From contig JADJYG010000017.1 in assembly GCA_016719895.1 (NCBI GenBank), positions 127,292 to 191,291 on the forward strand: a stretch of 64,000 bases of DNA, given 5' to 3'. Position 1 is the stretch's first letter. The number at the start of each line of letters is the position of its first letter. The notes under the pieces were generated by a model. It was not told the DNA's origin and ran no database searches. It saw only the letters and a program-made list of their open reading frames with translations. This stretch comes from Saprospirales bacterium. GTDB lineage: Bacteria; Bacteroidota; Bacteroidia; Chitinophagales; Saprospiraceae. The position numbers were made by a program, and so were the translations under genes. Of this stretch, positions 26,960 through 35,616 are shown in pieces.

Positions 26960-29620
26960 TCAGAAGAAATACTTCAGTCCCAGGCCGGCGGTAAAAAACG
27001 ACATGCCGGGCTGGTCCAGATAGATATACCCGCCTTGTGCCGCCAGGTTCAGGTGGCTGTTGATGGATTTGCCCAGGTCCAGCCGCCCGGTATACCCAAT
27101 GGTACCTTCGAGGCCTTGGGGCTTGTATACACCGGCGCCCGCCGCAGCCCGCAGGTACCAGCCGGACGGGGCAGACAGGGGGGTATAACCGACGCATAAG
27201 GCGGCGCCCAGCACGTTGAAATCGCTTTTGAACCCGTAGTAACCGGCCACCAGTTCCAGGTCGATTTGCGGCCGGATGCGGTAGGAAATATCGGCTTCCA
27301 CAAACAGGCTGCTGTCGTACAACGAATCGAGGTTGGTGCGCGGCGCCGTCAGGCCGGCGTGCAGGCTCAGGCCCCATTTGCCCGGGCGGGCAGGGAATAT
27401 CTTCACGGGCTGCTGCCGGTCGATAACGTAGACGGAGATTTGTGGGTTGGTATTCGCCGGCGCGCTGAAGCGCAGGCTGTAGCTGCCGTCGAGGTTGTCA
27501 ACCAGGTCGCCGGTGGCGGCGGCCGGCGGCGCCAGGGCTACCCGGATGCGGCTGCTCTGCCCCGGGCCGAGTTTTTTGCCCAGCTGGTTGGTCGGTTTGA
27601 TCACCAGTGTATACGCTTGGGTATTGCCATCGCGCACGCCAGTGGAAACCGATTCGTTGAGGTCGATGTCGCCGGGGCGAGCGAAGTCGGTAAAAAGGCC
27701 TTCCATGGACCAGCCCTGGTATTTTCCACCCACCGCGTGCTCGCCTTCCACGCGCACCATCACCCGGTATCCGCCGGTGACGACATTGCCGGTGAACGTG
27801 CCGGTGTAGCTGCCGTCGCCCTGGTCATCCAGGTCGATTACGCGTTCTTCCTCCTGGAGTTTATTGTAAAAATCAGTTTGTTGCACGAGGTGGTCGATTT
27901 TAGCCTGCGCAGCGGTGCCGCCGGGTTCGGCCACGGGCAAATCCTTGAGCGTGGCGGCGTCGGCGGCCAGGTCGCCCAGGTCGTCGCCCGGCCGGTACAG
28001 AAAGGCCCTGGCTTTGGCGCCCGCGATACCGTCGTCGCGGTAGTGCAGCTGAAAGCGCAGCGGCAGCGGGTCGCCGGCGTAAAACTTTCCGCCGCTGCCC
28101 AGCTCGAGCGATTGGTGGATGCGTTTGTCTTCCACAAAGGCCGTCACGCGGTAGGCCGTTTGCCGCTTGTCGTAAATCCGGAACTCCCACCAACCCGAAG
28201 GCGAAAGGCTGCCGCTGTTGGTGCCGGCCCAGTAGGGGTTTTCAAAATTGATGTGCAGCAAGCGCAGGAAATCGCGGGCGGTCAGTTTCGGATAAACCGG
28301 AAAGCCGTCTTTCAGTACATCCACATGGACGTCCGAAAACGGTTGGTTGAGCGTAAAAAATTTCACCGTCAGGTGTTGCACGCTGTCGTTGACGTAAAAC
28401 CGCTCGATGGTGGGGTTATCCTTGTCGCCGGCAATACCCCGGCGGGAATCCAGCACGCGCGGGCTGGTGGCGGCCAGGTAGGTGCCGGTCATCATAGCGT
28501 CCATGAGGACATCCAGGTCGGCCACCCCCAGCGTACTTTCGTATTTATCGCCGGCGCCGTTCATCAAATCGTGCGCAGCGCCCGTCATGCCGATGCCGAT
28601 GCCGACGTTGTAGCGTTCGATGGGGGCGTTGACGGCGCTGTTCAGGTCGAGCACTTCGGCGCCCAGCGGCGGGATAACCGGCAGGAGCGGCTCCACGTCG
28701 TCGGTCAGCGTCACGCCGTTGGCCGGGAAACCGCCCGCTTCGCAAGCCACGCTGGAGAACGTGGCGGCGTTCACCATGGGGTTCATGTTCTGGTCGCCGT
28801 CCGACACCATAAAGATGAGGCGTTTTTTACCGCCGCCCGGCCGGCCCAAGCCGTTGAAGCTGCGTTTGAGCGCCATTTGAATGCCGCCGCCCAGGGGCGT
28901 GCCGCCGCTGACGACCGTGGCGGGTGGAATCACATCATCGATATCCGGCGGGACATTAAAAAAATCGCCGACGGATACCCGGTGAATATCGCCGCCGAAG
29001 AGGACGACGTCGAAGCTGTCGGCCAGGCCCAAACTCAAACTCAAATCGTCCAAGGTGAGCAACTGCGATTCCACCACTTCTTTCAACTTCTGCCAGCGGG
29101 TGGTCGGGAGGCCGTCTCCCGGGTCGGCATCCCAGTTCATGCTTCCTGATTTGTCCAGCACATACACGATTTCCCGCTGGCAGGGTTGGACGGAAAAGCC
29201 GGCTGGACAAGTTACGCCTGGAGTCCGCACCGTCAGGCTGAAAGTGGCCGACACGGGCAGCCCCCCAACAGTGGCCGATATGCCGATTGGAAAGGTGTTT
29301 CCGGCGTCTCCCACCGGTATATTGGCGGCACCCGTGCCGAAAACAGCACTGGTGGCAGTGTTCGATTGGCGTGTAAACCAAGCCGGACCGCTCGTGACCG
29401 ACCAGGCCGTAGCGGCGCCCGACGACAGCTCCATGGTGATATTGTACGGCCGGAGCGGGCAGCCTTCCGGCAGGGTGCCCTGGTCCGGGCAGGGAAAGGC
29501 GTTCAGGATGACTTGGGCGGGGCTTCGCAGGGGCGCGCAAGCCAGCGCCGCCAGCAGGAACAGGAGGTAGCCCGGGAGTACAGGGGCAGGTGTTTTCGTA
29601 TTGTCTTTGCTCCTTTTCAT
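26960..29620 (-). CDS. VWA-domain protein with C-terminal outer-membrane barrel-like region
   Basis: An 886-residue exported protein. It has a signal peptide (residues about 1-37; LLFLLAALACAPLRSPAQ) and an N-terminal Ig-like region. A von Willebrand A domain from about residue 148 to 385 has the metal-binding MIDAS motif DKSGSMN (about residue 153) and the later Thr/Asp segments (VVSGGTPLGGGI, MVSDGDQN). A long beta-rich middle follows. The last 150 residues alternate polar and hydrophobic positions and end LGLKYFF, like an outer-membrane beta-barrel. The start ATG at 29618-29620 gives the signal peptide. It is the last gene of a five-gene unit, 25 bp after the PKD lipoprotein gene, and is followed by a strong terminator. 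The substrate or partner is unknown. Confidence 0.82.
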   Translation of the reverse strand: MKRSKDNTKTPAPVLPGYLLFLLAALACAPLRSPAQVILNAFPCPDQGTLPEGCPLRPYNITMELSSGAATAWSVTSGPAWFTRQSNTATSAVFGTGAANIPVGDAGNTFPIGISATVGGLPVSATFSLTVRTPGVTCPAGFSVQPCQREIVYVLDKSGSMNWDADPGDGLPTTRWQKLKEVVESQLLTLDDLSLSLGLADSFDVVLFGGDIHRVSVGDFFNVPPDIDDVIPPATVVSGGTPLGGGIQMALKRSFNGLGRPGGGKKRLIFMVSDGDQNMNPMVNAATFSSVACEAGGFPANGVTLTDDVEPLLPVIPPLGAEVLDLNSAVNAPIERYNVGIGIGMTGAAHDLMNGAGDKYESTLGVADLDVLMDAMMTGTYLAATSPRVLDSRRGIAGDKDNPTIERFYVNDSVQHLTVKFFTLNQPFSDVHVDVLKDGFPVYPKLTARDFLRLLHINFENPYWAGTNSGSLSPSGWWEFRIYDKRQTAYRVTAFVEDKRIHQSLELGSGGKFYAGDPLPLRFQLHYRDDGIAGAKARAFLYRPGDDLGDLAADAATLKDLPVAEPGGTAAQAKIDHLVQQTDFYNKLQEEERVIDLDDQGDGSYTGTFTGNVVTGGYRVMVRVEGEHAVGGKYQGWSMEGLFTDFARPGDIDLNESVSTGVRDGNTQAYTLVIKPTNQLGKKLGPGQSSRIRVALAPPAAATGDLVDNLDGSYSLRFSAPANTNPQISVYVIDRQQPVKIFPARPGKWGLSLHAGLTAPRTNLDSLYDSSLFVEADISYRIRPQIDLELVAGYYGFKSDFNVLGAALCVGYTPLSAPSGWYLRAAAGAGVYKPQGLEGTIGYTGRLDLGKSINSHLNLAAQGGYIYLDQPGMSFFTAGLGLKYFF

Positions 29621-29645
29621 GGTTGACGTGTTTAGCAAGAATTCG

Positions 29646-31292
29646 TTATAGTTCTCCGTTTTGATCCAGTTTGATCAGCAGGTTCAGGGTGGCGTTGGCT
29701 GCGTTTATGCCGTTTCCGCCCAGGATAAAGCCCCCGTCGGTGGTGCCGGCCACGCAGGTGGCCACGGCGCTTTTGTAGCCTTGCGGCAAATACAATTTTG
29801 CGTTGCCCAGCGGGGCGCCCGTGGCGGGGTTCAGCTCCATCCAGGCCGCTTTCCCGCCGGCCACTCCCACCACTACCAGGCGCCCTCCTGTGGTGAAGAG
29901 CGCTTGTTTAATGGTAAATCCCGAATACGGCTGGTCCCAGATCAGGGCGCCGTTGGCATTGACCGTGCGGATACGGCCATTGCCGCCGCCTTCGTTACCC
30001 ACCAGGGCGTAGACACCGTTTTGGAGCGCTACGATGTCATCGATGAAAAAACTTAGTGCGCCCCAAAACGTATTCGCGTTGGTGTTCAGAGCAAGGTTGT
30101 CGCTCAGGCGGAAAAAACAAGCCTCCGAAACGGGGCCGTTCTGCTTGTAGCCGGCCACGAGGTAACCGCTATCGTAGTTGAGAATCGCGCGCGCCCAGGC
30201 GCCGGGTTCGGCGTGAAATAAATAGCGATGCCAGCTTTCGACCAGGTTGGCGGTGGTATGCACCAGGTACATGCCGTTGCTGTCGGGCCGGTCCAGCGCA
30301 AGCCCGCAAAACAGGAAGTTCCCGGCGTCGGTTTGGGCGACGTCCGAGGCGGCATCGATACCGCCCTCCGTGGCGAGGTGCAGGCTTTGTTTGTTTTGAA
30401 ACTGAAACGAGCTGTTGGCCCGGAACGCATAGCCGGCCGTATTGGCGCCGGCGCTGGCTTCGCCGACCAGCACGTAACCCGAGGAAACTTTTTTAAAATT
30501 ATTGACTGTAATGGTTGAAAAAACGCCCGGCGTCACCGCGTTGGCCGGCGAGACGGTGCCCCCGGCGTCGGCCTTGGCAAAAAAACAAACTTTTCCGTTG
30601 CAAATGGCTACGTAGTAATCGCCGGCAACCCCCTGGTCGATCCCGGCCACCGCCTCGATATCGGTTCCGGGGTTCGTGCCCACCGTAAACGTTTTCATAA
30701 ACGTCGGCACCGTGATGACTACATTCCGGGTCGCCACGCTGCTGTCGCGCTTGTCGGCCGAGTAGGCCGTCAGCCGCACGCTGTAGGTGCCGCCCCGCGG
30801 ATACGCCCACACGGGATTTTTAGCCGTATCGCGGTCTTCAACGGAGGCCGGGTCGCCGAAATCCCAGGCCCAGGAGATGGCGTTCAGCGAGGTGTTGCTA
30901 AAGGAAATCGGGCAGTTGACCTCGAAACACGCGGCGCTGGTGTTGAACTGCGCCAGCGGGCGCGCGTCGGCGATGGTTACCGTGTCTTTCGCATCGGCGG
31001 TACAATCGCCGCTGAAAGCGGTGAGGGTGACAAAAAAATCACCCGGCCGGGAAAACTTGTGCGTCGGACTGGTTTCCGTCGCCAGTGTGCCGTCGCCGAA
31101 GTTCCACGAATAGGTGATGTCGGGGCCTGCATCCGATTCGTTTACAAAGGTAAACGTGGTGTCGTCCACCTGTTCCACCCGAAATTTGGCCGTGACGGCG
31201 CAGTCGGGTATTTCATCCAAATGGCAGGAACCCGCGCCGGCAAAAAACAGCGCTGCCAGCAGGCATATCGAGAGGAGGTTTAGCAATTTCAT
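29646..31292 (-). CDS. PKD-domain lipoprotein
   Basis: A 548-residue lipoprotein. The signal peptide ends at Cys23 (FFAGAGSC). Two PKD-type Ig domains follow: residues about 40-105 (TYSWNFGDGTLATETSPTHKF) and about 110-190 (ISWAWDFGDPASVE...YPRGGTYSVRLTAYS). The remaining 350 residues form a beta-propeller-like region of repeated short strands without a recognised family name. The start ATG (31290-31292) gives the lipobox. It lies in the zincin/VWA operon, 39 bp after the frameshifted M48-like gene and 25 bp before the VWA gene, so its product likely acts at the outer membrane with them. Confidence 0.82.
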   Translation of the reverse strand: MKLLNLLSICLLAALFFAGAGSCHLDEIPDCAVTAKFRVEQVDDTTFTFVNESDAGPDITYSWNFGDGTLATETSPTHKFSRPGDFFVTLTAFSGDCTADAKDTVTIADARPLAQFNTSAACFEVNCPISFSNTSLNAISWAWDFGDPASVEDRDTAKNPVWAYPRGGTYSVRLTAYSADKRDSSVATRNVVITVPTFMKTFTVGTNPGTDIEAVAGIDQGVAGDYYVAICNGKVCFFAKADAGGTVSPANAVTPGVFSTITVNNFKKVSSGYVLVGEASAGANTAGYAFRANSSFQFQNKQSLHLATEGGIDAASDVAQTDAGNFLFCGLALDRPDSNGMYLVHTTANLVESWHRYLFHAEPGAWARAILNYDSGYLVAGYKQNGPVSEACFFRLSDNLALNTNANTFWGALSFFIDDIVALQNGVYALVGNEGGGNGRIRTVNANGALIWDQPYSGFTIKQALFTTGGRLVVVGVAGGKAAWMELNPATGAPLGNAKLYLPQGYKSAVATCVAGTTDGGFILGGNGINAANATLNLLIKLDQNGEL

Positions 31293-31331
31293 GGTCAGTC
31301 GATTGAAAAGCATGAACAGGAAGAATGAGCG

Positions 31332-32661
31332 TCAAAACCGGATTCGAAGCCCGATCGCGGGGCCGGTTTCCGACCACACCATGGGTTCCCATTCCATCCG
31401 CGGTTCGATATTGGACAGGAGGAGGTAGTCGCGCTTTTTGTTCCAGCGCACCGCCAGCAGGACAATGCCGCCCACCGCCAGCGGCGCCCCGGCGTAGAGA
31501 AATACCTGGCCGCGCACGTATTTTTTATCTGCTTCTTCGTACACCGATGCCCGGCTCTGGGCGCTGTACACCGAAGCGGCCGGGTTGGTAAAGCGGGCAT
31601 ACACGTTGTTGTACTGGTCTTTGCCGCTGTTCATTTGGCCCAGGCCGTAAATTGCGGCGCCCGTGCCGCCGCCGCCGAGCAGGCCCCAGAGCGCCAGTTC
31701 CCAGGTGGGGGGTGCGGCGGGGCGGTTTGACGAACGACACCACGCTATAGGCGTCGGAGGTTTCCACCTGTTTGCGCTCGATGCTGTCCTGAGGGTAGTA
31801 CCACACCAGTTTTTTCCGGATTCCGGGCAGGTTGGGGTCGTCCTTCCACCGGTAGTTTTTCGGCGTCAGTGTGTTTTTCAGTATGGCCAGCCGCGTATGC
31901 ACGCGGTTGTAGTCGGTCGTTGGCAACACGTCGAAGCTGATTTCCACTTTTTCGTCGTCGATCATGGCGACGACATTCCGGCTGATATTTCGGCGGATTT
32001 TCCCCTGCAACGTGGGCGTTATTTTAGTCAATACAATCTTGCACGGGTCACTTTTCGATTCGAGCAGGTCTTTGTCCACTTTATCCCATTCGGCGCCGAT
32101 GCGGTTGATGCGCGCCTGCACGGGCGGGTAGCGGGCATCGGTGGTGGGTTTGCCGAACACCCGGATGGCCGCCTGGGCTTCATCGCGGGAGGCGCACATT
32201 TTGCGCAGGATACGCGCGGAATACGAGTCGGCGTCGAACTCCATCTGGCGTCGTTTGGCCGGGTCGGTTTCTTCAAAAAACTGGGTGGTGGTCAGGTGCC
32301 CTACTTCGTGTGCCAGCACGCCGAAAACGGCCCACTTGGTGCGGGCATCCGTTTCGATGGCCCGGAAGAAATCGGGGTTGTACAGTATCGTAGGCCGGCC
32401 GTCGATAATGGCAGCGGCGGCATTGTCGATATTAGCGGCGCGCAGGTCGTAGTTGACCGGGTCGAGGTTGGCTTTCAACAGGATCTCGTCCAGGTATTTT
32501 TTATACACCTGTGTGGGCAGTTCGGCGTATGTCGCGTCGGCGCCTGGCTTCTGACCATTGTAATGGCAGCCGGTGAATTTTCCAAGGGGGATTTGCGCCA
32601 CAAGCCGGCACGGCATGGCGGCAAGGAAAAGGAGGCAGATGAACGATGCTAACAGCTTCAT
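31332..32661 (-). CDS. M48-like zinc metalloprotease with C-terminal membrane tail (frameshifted)
   Basis: The N-terminal part (32661 down to about 31710) is a zincin. It has a signal peptide (LLASFICLLFLAAMPCRLVAQ), the metal-binding LAHEVGHL at about residues 116-123 and the downstream third ligand in MEFDADSYSARIL. After a run of six G on the plus strand (31707-31712) the frame changes to nonsense-like Arg/Pro-rich sequence. The other minus frame continues sensibly with PTWELALWGLLGGGGTGAAI and then a 100-residue tail with a hydrophobic segment (VFLYAGAPLAVGGIVLLAV), ending LRIRF at 31332. Removing one C from the CCCCCC run restores a single protein of about 440 residues. It has the same architecture as the pseudo-zincin at 33400-34629 but keeps the catalytic Glu. 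Sequencing error or real mutation cannot be decided here. Confidence 0.78.
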
Positions 32662-32710
32662 AGTTATTCCGGGTATTTCGTACGGGTATTGGATTTTGGT
32701 ACGGTGTTGT

Positions 32711-33390
32711 TCAGGTTTTCAGGGCGCCTGTCATATTGAGCAAACTCATGGCAATGCGGTTCAGTTGGCGCTGGGCGGCGTCGGGGTCGATCAGGTTCAT
32801 ATCGCGGTGGCGCTGCAGCGAAGCCAATTGGCCGCGCAACACCACTACTGCCGGCAAGTCGGCCGAGCCGGTTTTTTCCAGGTATTCGGCAGCCAGGGCC
32901 AGGGAAGCCGACAGGTCGCCGGCAGCCACCAATCCGAGCACCTGCTTTTGGGCCGTGCTTTCCGCACGTCCGGCTTTTTCTTCGGCATACGCGGCAATCA
33001 GCCGGGCGTCGGGCCGGAAAATGGGGTCTTTACGGATAAAAGCCAAAAAGTAAGCCGCCAGCAACAAGGCCTGCAAGGGCAACAACCACAAGTACGACAA
33101 TTGCAGGAACGCTGCCGTACTCTGGCCATTGAATTGCGCAAAAGGCTCGGCCAACGGCGTCAAAAGCAACAGGGACAGGTAAAACCGTGCCGGTTGAGCA
33201 GCATACTTCCCAACAACACCGCCAGCCCGGGCAACAGCCCGGCAAACAGCCAGAGCCAGGCGCGCGGGGCTTCGGGAGCCAGCCTGCCGGTAACGGTCTG
33301 GACAAACAACAATACCAGCAGCAGCAGCGGCAGCGCCTGCCAGGCGCGCCAGCATTTGGCCCGGGTATCGCTGAGGATGTGCATTTGCAT
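32711..33390 (-). CDS. Small membrane protein of the zincin/VWA operon (frameshifted)
   Basis: The start at 33390 (MQMHILSDTRAK) is followed by two hydrophobic segments (LPLLLLVLLFVQTV and LWLFAGLLPGLAVLLGSMLL). At 33181-33184 (AAAA on the plus strand) this frame runs into a stop. The next frame continues with FYLSLLLLTPLAEPF, a further transmembrane segment (LWLLPLQALLLAAYFLAFI) and a soluble helical C-terminus ending at 32711. One additional T in the TTTT run joins the two into a protein of about 225 residues with three or four transmembrane helices. It lies 9 bp after the pseudo-zincin gene and 49 bp before the M48-like gene. No family recognised. It probably anchors or regulates the zincin pair at the inner membrane. 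Confidence 0.65.
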
Positions 33391-33399
33391 ATGTACCTG

Positions 33400-34629
33400 T
33401 TATTGTCGTTTGTTTAATTCGGTTGTCAACCCCGACAAATTCAAATGTTCGGTCGCATTTTTCAGGCAAGGGCATCTTTTTTGCCCTTTGAAGTCGGCCC
33501 CCTTGCCCTCGAATTCATAAATAAGCACGGTCACCTTGTGGTTCGCTCCGAAGGGTTGGTTGCCCAGGGCCGGCGGCAACGAAAGGCCGCCACGCTGCAG
33601 CCAGGCCAGGGCTTGCTCTTTGCTCACCGGTGCATCCTGGGAGAGGGTTATGGAGGCGTCCGTCACGACAAAAACGAACAGGCGGAAATTGAACGATTTC
33701 GGGAGCACCAGGGATTCCAGGTAGTCCCAAAAATCGTCGAAGCGTTCGGGCGCGGGGTAGTCTTTCCAGCGGTCGTCGCCTTTGCGGGGTTTCCAGGCCT
33801 GGTCGCACTGTTCGAGTTGGGTCACGAGGGCGAAGCCATTGGGCACCTGGTAATAACTGCGTTGGGCGTATCCCCTGGCATCGAGGGCCCGGCACAAGCG
33901 GGTATCCACACTGGCCAGGGTTTTTCCGGCAGGGAAAAGGGTGGCTGGCAACACTTTGTGGGCCGCACATTCCGGTGGAGGCCACTGAAAGCTGGGCAAC
34001 AATTGCGTGCGGATGCGCTCTGCGTGCGCGTTGAATCCGGCTTGTGTTTGTCCTTCCAGAAAAGCGTTCGCGCGCTCCCAACCCGCCTGAATGTGCTTTT
34101 TGCGCGTTTGCGGGTCGATCGGATAGGAATATCCCGGAAAATCGGCTACCGCCAAAGCGCCTTCCAGCGGCACCCCAAGGGCTTGCAAGGCCCGGCCCAT
34201 GAAGGCATCCGCCATCGATTCCTCGCGGGAGCGGTGTTGGGCTTCGCCCGAAAACCCGCTTTCCAGCAAATGCCCGATAGCGTGCGCCAGCACGCCGTAG
34301 CTGATATTTTTGCGGCTGGCCAGGGGGTAAAAAAATTCGTAGTTATACAACAGATACCGCTCTGGTCCGGCATGGAGAGCGGCCACCCCCGGCACATTCG
34401 TATGGATAACGGCGAAATTTTGAGCATTCCCGGTTTTTTGTAAAATCTCCCGGACCATTCCTTCAATGGTGCCGCTCGAATCAAACCGGTACAAGCTTTC
34501 CGAAATATATGCTCCGGAGTAAATACAGCGGTGGGATGTGTCGATTTGCAGGAGGTCCTGCGCGGAAACGCGAAAGGCAGTTGCCCAAAAAAGGGCAGAA
34601 ATAACTAGTATTCGGGGAAAGGGCCTCAT
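33400..34629 (-). CDS. Zincin-like protein with degenerate active site (HAIGH)
   Basis: A 409-residue exported protein with signal peptide (about residues 1-23, ending FRVSAQ). It aligns by eye with the M48-like neighbour: LAHAIGHLLESGF at about residues 110-122 replaces HExGH, and EESMADAFMGRAL (third-ligand region) is kept. The catalytic Glu is therefore Ala while the metal ligands remain. The C-terminal half (RLFVFVVTDASITLS...) is beta-rich and not recognised. The ATG at 34627-34629 gives the signal peptide. It is the first gene of the operon, 91 bp downstream of a strong promoter. It may be a catalytically dead partner, a metal- or substrate-binding subunit, or a decoy. Metal binding and inactivity are inferred, not shown. 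Confidence 0.75.
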   Translation of the reverse strand: MRPFPRILVISALFWATAFRVSAQDLLQIDTSHRCIYSGAYISESLYRFDSSGTIEGMVREILQKTGNAQNFAVIHTNVPGVAALHAGPERYLLYNYEFFYPLASRKNISYGVLAHAIGHLLESGFSGEAQHRSREESMADAFMGRALQALGVPLEGALAVADFPGYSYPIDPQTRKKHIQAGWERANAFLEGQTQAGFNAHAERIRTQLLPSFQWPPPECAAHKVLPATLFPAGKTLASVDTRLCRALDARGYAQRSYYQVPNGFALVTQLEQCDQAWKPRKGDDRWKDYPAPERFDDFWDYLESLVLPKSFNFRLFVFVVTDASITLSQDAPVSKEQALAWLQRGGLSLPPALGNQPFGANHKVTVLIYEFEGKGADFKGQKRCPCLKNATEHLNLSGLTTELNKRQ

Positions 34630-34719
34630 CTGGTATGGTATATTAATGAAAATAGGAATGCAAACGAAAAAGCAAAAATATCCTGTTATACAAAAGAAAG
34701 GCACAGGAAAACGCCGATG

Positions 34720-34751
34720 CAAAAGTAGGATACCCCGGATATTATGTCAAA
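34720..34751 (-). promoter_or_regulatory. Bacteroidota promoter of the zincin/VWA operon
   Basis: On the minus strand TTTG (34748-34751), a 20-bp spacer and TACTTTTG (34720-34727) match the TTTG-N19-21-TAnnTTTG consensus exactly. The predicted transcript start is near 34713 and the first start codon is at 34629. Confidence 0.75.
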
Positions 34752-34815
34752 CAAAAAATAAGTATCCGTTAAGAATTAATTGAATATTAATTGCCGTTTT
34801 CGGTCCAGCCCCCTT

Positions 34816-35478
34816 TTACCGGGTGATCTGCTCCAAAGCGAGGGCGAGGGCTACCGTTTCTTCCTCCGCGTTTAACTCGCGCAGCAGGGTCAGCGCCCGC
34901 GGGTTGGGGCTGCTGGCGCGTTCGGGGTTGCTCAGCGAAACAGGCGCGGTATTCCCCAACAACAACGGAAACTGGGGTTCGCCGGGTTTGCGCTCCAGCC
35001 GGGCCAGTAGCCTGGAGCCTTTACCGGGCGCCAGCAGGGCGCCGTCGGCGAATATACCGAAGGGTTGATTGTTGAGCCAGATCTCCGTCTCCTTGCCCTT
35101 CCGGCGAAAAATAAATTCCAGGCCGGACGTGCGCGCCAGCGTAACGCGCATTTTTCCCATCTCCTGGGTGACATAAGCGACCACGGGCTCTTGATAAATG
35201 GTTGTAATTTGCCCCGAAGAAAAGGGGGTAAACCAGCCGCGTTTTTTTTCGTTTACCCGGTTGAGCGAAAGCAAGCCCAACATTTCGGCATCCCAGGATA
35301 CCAGCCCCGCCGAAACCGGATGCAGGCGGCTTCGCAAATTATCGAGCATTCGCCTGAACATTTTACTATCTGGGTTCCAGGCAATCTGGCCAAAAGTCCG
35401 GGCGATCAAATAAACTACCCCGGTCACAAAAAAAGCCAGGGTAAACAAGACGGTCAAAAAACTGAACAGCGCACGCAT
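34816..35478 (-). CDS. Membrane-anchored hypothetical protein
   Basis: A 220-residue protein with one N-terminal transmembrane helix (residues about 4-27; FSFLTVLFTLAFFVTGVVYLIA). It is followed by a beta-rich domain with no family I recognise (for example VVAYVTQEMGKMRVTLAR and IWLNNQPFGIFADGALL). The C-terminus is helical and Glu-rich. It could be an inner-membrane-tethered periplasmic protein. It is oriented like the zincin operon but lies upstream of that operon's promoter, so it belongs to a separate unit. Confidence 0.7.
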   Translation of the reverse strand: MRALFSFLTVLFTLAFFVTGVVYLIARTFGQIAWNPDSKMFRRMLDNLRSRLHPVSAGLVSWDAEMLGLLSLNRVNEKKRGWFTPFSSGQITTIYQEPVVAYVTQEMGKMRVTLARTSGLEFIFRRKGKETEIWLNNQPFGIFADGALLAPGKGSRLLARLERKPGEPQFPLLLGNTAPVSLSNPERASSPNPRALTLLRELNAEEETVALALALEQITR

Positions 35479-35616
35479 ATTATAAAAAGGTAAATTTTTT
35501 TAAAGTGCCGGTTGGATGAAAATAGCCGTGCAAATTTGCACCGTTTGGAAGGATTTCAGCCGGGTTGTTCGGCAAAATCCCGGATACGATCGAAGTTTGC
35601 CCAAAACTGCGTCCTT

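Noticed and set aside
32711..33475. A 254-residue protein starting at 33475
   Set aside because: Its first 85 residues are Ala/Arg/Gly-rich and overlap the end of the zincin gene in another frame; the membrane protein start at 33390 fits the operon with 9-bp spacing.
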